Positions 29,895-34,148 of a stretch of DNA of 34,148 nucleotides are shown here, piece by piece. Position 1 is the first letter of the stretch. Each line of letters begins with the position of its first letter. Origin of the DNA: a virus; the IMG/VR virus record IMGVR_UViG_3300032333_000308, positions 1 through 34,148 of that record; one strand, written 5' to 3'. The notes below the pieces were generated by a model. It was not told the origin of the DNA. It saw only the letters and a list, made by a program, of their open reading frames with translations, and searched no databases. The position numbers and the translations under genes are program-made.

Positions 29895-30367
29895 ATTTCA
29901 ATCATAGTAAGCCAGCACAGGAACAGTCCGAAAAGGGAAATGATCTCTTTGTTAAATTAAAAGACGGTCAAAGTGTTTCGGGAATTTTAGCGGGAAATCC
30001 GTATGTCTATCATAAGAAATGGGAAAACGGAAAGTCTGTGCCGTGTGAGGACGGCGAAGAGGGCGCGTCTTTTGCGTTTCGTATAAACCTCGTTGTAAAC
30101 GAAAACAAAACGCTTGTGCCAAAGATTTTAGACAAGGGCTGGAAAGTGTACGCCCAGCTTAAAGCTTTAACTGAGAGTGGGTATGACCTCTCTAAGACGG
30201 CAGTAAGCATTGGTCGCACGGGCTCCGGTAAATCAGATACTGTTTACACGGTTCTTCCGCTTCCGCCAAATGCTCAGCCGAGTGAGCAGATGATTCAAAA
30301 GATTAAAGAACTAAAGCTCGTGGACTTGGCTCCAAAGCAAAAGAGTGACGGGGAAATGCCTTTTTAA
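29891..30367 (+). CDS. Single-stranded DNA-binding protein, 158 aa
   Basis: The GTG overlaps the nuclease stop (GTGA). The N-terminal domain has OB-fold-like strands (KLKDGQSVSGILAGNPYVYH, FAFRINLVV) and the segment VSIGRTGSGKSDTVYTVLPL seen in phage SSB-type proteins. The C-terminus ends DGEMPF, close to the acidic D-x-[IM]-P-F tip that lets bacterial SSB recruit host enzymes. It would protect ssDNA at forks and load host partners. Not a classic SSB over its whole length, so it is family-level only. Confidence 0.72.
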   Translation: MNFNHSKPAQEQSEKGNDLFVKLKDGQSVSGILAGNPYVYHKKWENGKSVPCEDGEEGASFAFRINLVVNENKTLVPKILDKGWKVYAQLKALTESGYDLSKTAVSIGRTGSGKSDTVYTVLPLPPNAQPSEQMIQKIKELKLVDLAPKQKSDGEMPF

Positions 30368-30383
30368 ATAAACAGGGGGTCGT

Positions 30384-30482
30384 GTGGCTGCAAAAAAGGA
30401 AAAGCTTGAGGCTCAAGAAATTTGGGGCAAAGTTGGGGCAAATTCACTCAATTTCACGCCGCCATCTATCCAACATCATTGA
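30384..30482 (+). CDS. Possible 32-residue peptide
   Basis: A GTG 4 nt after AGGGGG opens a short frame (AAKKEKLEAQEIWGKVGANS region) to a TGA. It fills the otherwise empty gap between the SSB and initiator genes. TTGGGGCAAA occurs twice inside it (30422, 30433). Another GTG two bases earlier opens a longer but less protein-like frame. Weak. Confidence 0.3.
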   Translation: MAAKKEKLEAQEIWGKVGANSLNFTPPSIQHH

Positions 30483-30526
30483 ACACAAAAACATACGACA
30501 ACAAACGACATCTTCGGGGGAAGACT

Positions 30527-31246
30527 ATGGCAAAGAGATTTACAGATTCAGATAAGTGGAAAAGGCCGTTTTTTAACAAATTGTCTAATGAAGCCAAGCT
30601 CGCCTGGTTTTACCTTTTAGACAATTGTGACAGCTCAGGGGTCTGGCATTGCGACTATGGCCTGATGAGTTATCAGCTTAATTTTGAAGCATCTAAAGAG
30701 GACCTCATAAGGTGGTTCGGCGACAAGGTTTTCTTCATGGACGAGGATAAAATTTTCATCCAAAGCTTCGTAGAATTTCAGTATGGCGAACTAAATCCAG
30801 CAAATAATGCTCATAAACCAGTCATCAAGATTGCTCAAAAAATAAGCAAGATTAAGCCCCTCAAGAGCCCCTTATTAGGGGCCCAGGATAAGGATAAGGA
30901 TAAGGATAAGGATAAAGAAGAGAAAAATTCTTTTTCTTTTATAAGCCAATTAGAATTGGTTTATAAAGAATATCCAAATAAAGAAGGCAAATCCATTGGC
31001 CTAAAAAAAATAAGCAAAGAGATAAAAAGCGAAAATGATTTTTTGCTGTTTAAAAAGGCAGTCCAAAACTATGCCTTAAAAGTACGCACCGAAAAAACTG
31101 AGAAGAAATTCATCAAACACTTCTCCACGTTTTGTAACGAGGTGTGGCGAGATTACATCGACATTGAGCAGGAAAAAACCTCAAAGCAAAACACCGCCGA
31201 AGTGATCGCCCGCATGATTCGTGAAGGTCAAGGGGGGGCGTCATGA
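30527..31246 (+). CDS. Replication initiator/replisome organiser, 239 aa
   Basis: I start at ATG 30527 after GGGGGAAG; the ATG at 30422 lacks a site. Residues 1-75 (KRFTDSDKWKRPFFNKLSNE, then WFYLLDNCDSSGVWHCDY) are the winged-helix-type N-terminus found in many phage initiators. A linker of six Asp-Lys pairs lies near residue 125, then a C-terminal domain that may load the helicase. The linker DNA holds origin-like repeats, as in lambda O. It overlaps the primase gene (ATGA). Confidence 0.8.
   Translation: MAKRFTDSDKWKRPFFNKLSNEAKLAWFYLLDNCDSSGVWHCDYGLMSYQLNFEASKEDLIRWFGDKVFFMDEDKIFIQSFVEFQYGELNPANNAHKPVIKIAQKISKIKPLKSPLLGAQDKDKDKDKDKEEKNSFSFISQLELVYKEYPNKEGKSIGLKKISKEIKSENDFLLFKKAVQNYALKVRTEKTEKKFIKHFSTFCNEVWRDYIDIEQEKTSKQNTAEVIARMIREGQGGAS
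30867..30964. other. Candidate replication origin inside the initiator gene
   Basis: In under 100 bp there are a perfect hairpin GCCCCT-TATT-AGGGGC (30867-30882), five tandem GGATAA hexamers (30886-30915), an AT-rich stretch, and an 11-bp inverted repeat ATAAGCCAATT/AATTGGTTTAT (30941-30964, one G-T). Iterons plus AT-rich DNA inside an initiator gene is the lambda-type origin arrangement. The hexamers also encode Asp-Lys repeats, so part of the pattern may be a protein linker. Confidence 0.5.
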
Positions 31247-32130
31247 TTGAGGGTCGCCTTTTATTTCGCATGGACGATAGGGCCGACGCCCCAAAGCGCC
31301 CAACTCTTTTAAACTCAATCGACGAGGCTTTTTATTGGAATGAAAAGAAACAGGGGATCTTTTGGACGGTCAATTCGTTTAAGGGAAGCGAGCGGAAGAA
31401 CGATGAGTGTAAAAAAATTCTAGCCTGGGCCGTGGACATAGACCCTAGCGGGTCCGAAGAAAAGAGCGACTTGCTCGCCCGGATTGAGGCTGGCCCCAGA
31501 CCAACGTCCGTTATCGAAAGTGGCCGAGGGTATCACGTTTATTTCAACGCCGACAAATCAGCCAAACCAGAAAACTATAGCGCCATTGTTACCCAGATGA
31601 TTCGTTTCTATGGTGGGGATAAGAACGCTAAAGACATTGCGAGGCTTCTCAGACCACCAGGGTTTCTTCACTGGAAAGACCAGGGCAACCCCAAACCCGT
31701 GAAGCTGTTACCTGAGTATTTTTTCACAGACCACACGTTTTCAGAAAAAGAAATGCGCGTTCTGTTTCCTGAGCCCAAAAAGCCCGACACCAAAAAAGAA
31801 AAGCTTGAGCTTCAAAAAACCTTAAGCTTTCAGAAAGACACAAAACTCTTTGAGCGAATTTACTCGATGAACTGCAAAGAAGGGCTTGAGCGTCTATCGG
31901 GCCACCCAGCTGTTGGTATGGAAACGTTTACCTTTCGTAGGACGACCCATGGAAATTTTAATATTTCAGTTAATGGCAAAGGGTCTAGCTGTTGGATCGA
32001 TCAAAATGGACGTATTGGAAGTAGTGACGGGGGCGGCCCCACACTTTGGCAGTATGTGAACTGGTATCACAAGGATCATAAAAAAACATTTCAGTTTTTC
32101 AAGGAAGTATTCCCGGAGGTTTTTAAGTGA
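31243..32130 (+). CDS. Archaeo-eukaryotic-type primase with C-terminal zinc-like domain, 295 aa
   Basis: It should make RNA primers at the fork. The AEP catalytic core shows the metal-binding AVDID at residues 63-67 (Asp65, Asp67), SGRGYHVYF at 93-101 with the key His98, and KDIARLLRPPGFLHWK at 130-145. A separate C-terminal part (GKGSSCWIDQNGRIGSSDGG, then LWQYVNWYH) resembles the zinc-ribbon/CHC2-like ends of phage primases, though only one or two Cys remain, so zinc may be absent. The helicase gene overlaps its stop. Confidence 0.82.
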   Translation: MIEGRLLFRMDDRADAPKRPTLLNSIDEAFYWNEKKQGIFWTVNSFKGSERKNDECKKILAWAVDIDPSGSEEKSDLLARIEAGPRPTSVIESGRGYHVYFNADKSAKPENYSAIVTQMIRFYGGDKNAKDIARLLRPPGFLHWKDQGNPKPVKLLPEYFFTDHTFSEKEMRVLFPEPKKPDTKKEKLELQKTLSFQKDTKLFERIYSMNCKEGLERLSGHPAVGMETFTFRRTTHGNFNISVNGKGSSCWIDQNGRIGSSDGGGPTLWQYVNWYHKDHKKTFQFFKEVFPEVFK

Positions 32131-33122
32131 GTAGTTTTTTAAACATGAGAAATTTTGGATCAATGATCGATGAAAGAACTGCGGAGCGAGAAAAGAACGG
32201 CGAACACTTAATCCCCTTTGGCATAAGTTACCTTGACGATGCGCTTGAGGGAATCTTGCCTCACGACCTAGTGTTAATTACCGCACCCAGCGGAGTGGGG
32301 AAAACCGAGCTTGTTTCCCAAATTGCCCTTAACGCTGCAAAGAAAAATAAGCGAGTTTATTTCTTGGCACTTGAAACATACAAAGGGGAGGTTGAGGAGC
32401 GACTACTTTACAAGGCGTGTGTGCAGAAATACTACGCCGACCCAACGCGCGAAGCTGGTCGTCCCGATTACCTAAAGTGGGCTCACGGCTCACAAGAGCG
32501 GCTCCTTTCAAAATATTACAGCGAAGCAAAAGAAGAACTCGAGTTTTACGGAAAACGCATTTCAATTTTAGACGGTGGGGATGATTTTAAAATTGAGGAC
32601 TTTGAAAAAGTTTTTATACAAGCAGCGGTTGCCGACAAAGCGGATTTGGTGATTTTAGATCATTTGCACTACATGGAGGGCGATGACGAAAACGAAAATA
32701 GGTTTCACAAAAGGGCCACAAAGAAAATGCAAGAAATGATTAAGCGCTATGGCGTACCCATGCTACTAGTGGCCCATATTAGAAAGCGTGACCGAAAATT
32801 TAGAGTGGTTGCGCCCGGAATGGAAGACATTCACGGATCAAGCGATATTTTTAAAATGGCCAGCAAAATGATTTCGATTGGAAAGGCACCGGCACCTAAG
32901 GACTCAAAAAACCTTTTTCCGACGTATCTGCGAACAGCCAAGATTCGTTATGGCGGGGCGAGGGAGCAATACATTGGTGTGTGTACTTACGACATAACAA
33001 GAAACGATTACTTAGCTGCGTATGAAGTTGGAATGTTAAATTTTGAAGAAGATGGCGTTGAAATTTTATCCGCCATTGATCGGCCACACTGGTTTGTGGC
33101 AAGGGGGAATAATGGGCGGTAA
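32127..33122 (+). CDS. DnaB-type replicative helicase, 331 aa
   Basis: A RecA-fold ATPase with Walker A APSGVGKT at 53-60, Walker B LVILDHLHYM around Asp178, the downstream MLLVAHIRKRDRKF segment with sensor His217, and the GSSDIFKMA motif common to DnaB/gp4-type helicases. At 331 residues it keeps only the motor domain; the DnaB N-terminal domain is missing, as in several phage helicases partnered with a separate primase. The GTG start overlaps the primase stop (GTGA). Confidence 0.9.
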   Translation: MSSFLNMRNFGSMIDERTAEREKNGEHLIPFGISYLDDALEGILPHDLVLITAPSGVGKTELVSQIALNAAKKNKRVYFLALETYKGEVEERLLYKACVQKYYADPTREAGRPDYLKWAHGSQERLLSKYYSEAKEELEFYGKRISILDGGDDFKIEDFEKVFIQAAVADKADLVILDHLHYMEGDDENENRFHKRATKKMQEMIKRYGVPMLLVAHIRKRDRKFRVVAPGMEDIHGSSDIFKMASKMISIGKAPAPKDSKNLFPTYLRTAKIRYGGAREQYIGVCTYDITRNDYLAAYEVGMLNFEEDGVEILSAIDRPHWFVARGNNGR

Positions 33123-33471
33123 ATCATCACGAACAAAGGGCCATGGATTCGAGCGCGAGGTTGCTATACTTTTGCGCGAAGTGTTTCCTAATGCGAAGCG
33201 CAAGCTTGAATATCAGTGGCAAGAGGCCTCGGGAGTTGATTTAGATCACACCGGCAACCTGGTTGTGCAGTGTAAGCGCTCAAAATCGTCTGTACCGATT
33301 TCTAAGATCGAGGAGATACGTTTGCCAGGGATCAAGGTGCTTATCAGTAAAACCGATTTTAAGCCGATATACGCGACATTAGAATTGTGCGACTTTATTA
33401 AGCTACTTAAGGACGTGGGGGAAGCGTTTATCCCTGACAGTCAGGTGATTAAAAAGAAGGCACAGCCATGA
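33112..33471 (+). CDS. Holliday-junction-resolvase-like PD-(D/E)XK nuclease, 119 aa
   Basis: I place the start at ATG 33112 after AAGGGGG, inside the helicase end. The Hjc-like pattern is GHGFEREVA (Glu14), SGVDLDHTG (Asp43) and VVQCKRSKSS. The last should be E-x-K but reads Gln53-Cys-Lys55, a known variant of this superfamily, so activity is likely but not sure. Such enzymes resolve branched replication intermediates before packaging. Confidence 0.8.
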   Translation: MGGKSSRTKGHGFEREVAILLREVFPNAKRKLEYQWQEASGVDLDHTGNLVVQCKRSKSSVPISKIEEIRLPGIKVLISKTDFKPIYATLELCDFIKLLKDVGEAFIPDSQVIKKKAQP

Positions 33472-33773
33472 GCACTGAGCCTAGAGAGCCTGTTCACGGT
33501 GAAATGTTCTGTGAGCACTGCGATAATTACGTTTTGTTGTGCTCTCATGGGTGTGGCATCGACTGGCATAAACTCTGTCTTGAGGCTGAACAAAAGCTCG
33601 CCGTGGCGGTTGAGGCTTTAGATCGAATAGTAAATGGCGCCCCTTACGTTACCTATTACGAGCGCTACATGGACGACGGCACAATAATTCCTACTTATGG
33701 GGAAGTCGCAGAGAAAGCCCTCGCGCTCATTAAACCCGACGCCCAAAAAAAGGAGAATGCTAATGGGAAATGA
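33468..33773 (+). CDS. Zinc-finger-like early protein, 101 aa
   Basis: The N-terminus has FCEHCDNYVLLCSHGCGIDW: two Cys pairs within 20 residues that could bind zinc. A helical middle (EAEQKLAVAVEALDRIVNG) and an ALALIKPDAQKK end follow. The end of the next protein has the similar segments LAVAQEALQWAS and ALTLINPKKED, so the two genes may share an ancestral domain. It overlaps the resolvase stop (ATGA). Confidence 0.7.
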   Translation: MSTEPREPVHGEMFCEHCDNYVLLCSHGCGIDWHKLCLEAEQKLAVAVEALDRIVNGAPYVTYYERYMDDGTIIPTYGEVAEKALALIKPDAQKKENANGK

Positions 33774-34056
33774 ACTGAGAGAGTTCCCGATAGATGAGTT
33801 TCACATGAAAATGAACTTCGATGCGTTAACCGTAACAATGCACATGAATCGTTGGGGCGAAATTAAATCGCACGTTGACGATCTCGAGCGAAATCTAGCC
33901 GTGGCCCAAGAGGCGCTTCAGTGGGCAAGCGAAATGCTAATGGCTCGAGACGAAATGAATTCCAAAGTCCATTGCGCTCCGGTGCGACTCTCGCCAATTA
34001 CGGAGCGAGTAAAACAAGCTCTCACCCTTATTAATCCCAAGAAGGAGGACACATGA
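33763..34056 (+). CDS. Hypothetical early protein, 97 aa
   Basis: The ATG at 33763 is 7 nt after AGGAG; an ATG six bases upstream is too close to that site. Residues 40-97 (DDLERNLAVAQEALQWASEM, VKQALTLINPKKED) resemble the helical part of the preceding protein, while the N-terminus (Met/Phe-rich, EFHMKMNFDALTVTMHM) differs. It runs into the terminal repeat: the 23-codon gene (28-99, copy 34053-34124) overlaps its stop. Confidence 0.7.
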   Translation: MGNELREFPIDEFHMKMNFDALTVTMHMNRWGEIKSHVDDLERNLAVAQEALQWASEMLMARDEMNSKVHCAPVRLSPITERVKQALTLINPKKEDT

Positions 34057-34148
34057 GTGATGATTTATATTTGATGTTAATTATGTTTATTTTTGGCAGT
34101 ATGCTTTTATATTTTACGAGGTGAGAAATGACCAGAGAACAAAAAATC
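34026..34148. repeat. 123-bp terminal direct repeat, right copy
   Basis: Identical to bases 1-123. It contains the end of the 97-residue protein, a complete copy of the 23-residue membrane peptide (34053-34124) and the first seven codons of the protein that starts at 103 (34128 onward, partial). Confidence 0.97.

Noticed and set aside
30422-30526. Upstream extension of the replication initiator to ATG 30422
   Set aside because: No ribosome binding site, and the extra residues do not look like the start of this family, which begins with MAKRFTDSDKW at 30527.

Overview
The window looks like one complete double-stranded DNA tailed-phage genome, podovirus-like in gene content, assembled as a circle or with redundant ends. 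Bases 1-123 recur exactly at 34026-34148, so the unique length is about 34,025 bp. The host is probably Gram-negative: an overlapping spanin-type gene pair sits beside the endolysin, and there is a phage lipoprotein with a lipobox. The host genus cannot be read from the sequence. I see no integrase, transposase, DNA polymerase or ParA-type ATPase.

Layout, taken as a circle. (1) Switch and early region, 27.3-34.0 kb and on through 1-2.36 kb. A leftward XRE-type regulator (27315-27758) faces a rightward Cro/CI-type regulator (27842-28054) across an 83-bp operator/promoter region, and both are predicted to be leaderless. After two tandem terminator-like hairpins comes one tightly overlapping rightward operon: small proteins, a lipoprotein, a Cas4/RecB-like Fe-S exonuclease, an SSB with an SSB-like C-terminal tip, a winged-helix-type replication initiator with an origin-like region inside its gene, an archaeo-eukaryotic-type primase, a DnaB-type helicase, a Holliday-junction-resolvase-like nuclease, and a run of small zinc-ribbon or coiled-coil proteins that crosses the contig junction. 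(2) Odd block, 2.36-3.3 kb: a 25-unit hexanucleotide repeat, a tRNA whose best fold has an 8-nt anticodon loop, a roughly 139-nt RNA-like element closed by a 14-bp stem, a 34-residue membrane peptide, and a leftward ribbon-helix-helix-like gene with an operator over its own promoter. (3) Lysis and regulation, 3.3-5.3 kb: candidate overlapping i-spanin/o-spanin, an NlpC/CHAP-like endolysin and a stand-alone LuxR/GerE helix-turn-helix protein. (4) Packaging and head, 6.4-13.4 kb: small and large terminase, portal, scaffold, major capsid. (5) Tail and adsorption, 13.4-21.7 kb: a Gly-rich fibre that seems to start at ATT, a second fibre or spike, beta-sandwich accessory proteins, a head-tail adaptor and a P22 gp10-like tail protein. 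(6) Internal or ejection proteins, 21.8-27.2 kb, ending with a one-helix membrane protein.

How it works together (inference). The divergent repressors set early expression. The initiator, primase and helicase start and drive replication at an origin inside the initiator gene, borrowing the host polymerase, while the exonuclease, SSB and resolvase act on recombination intermediates. The LuxR-type protein is a candidate late activator; a TTGCCACTT element precedes both the 5.3-kb operon and the capsid gene. Having two repressors but no integrase suggests either a virulent phage with an early switch or an extrachromosomal prophage.
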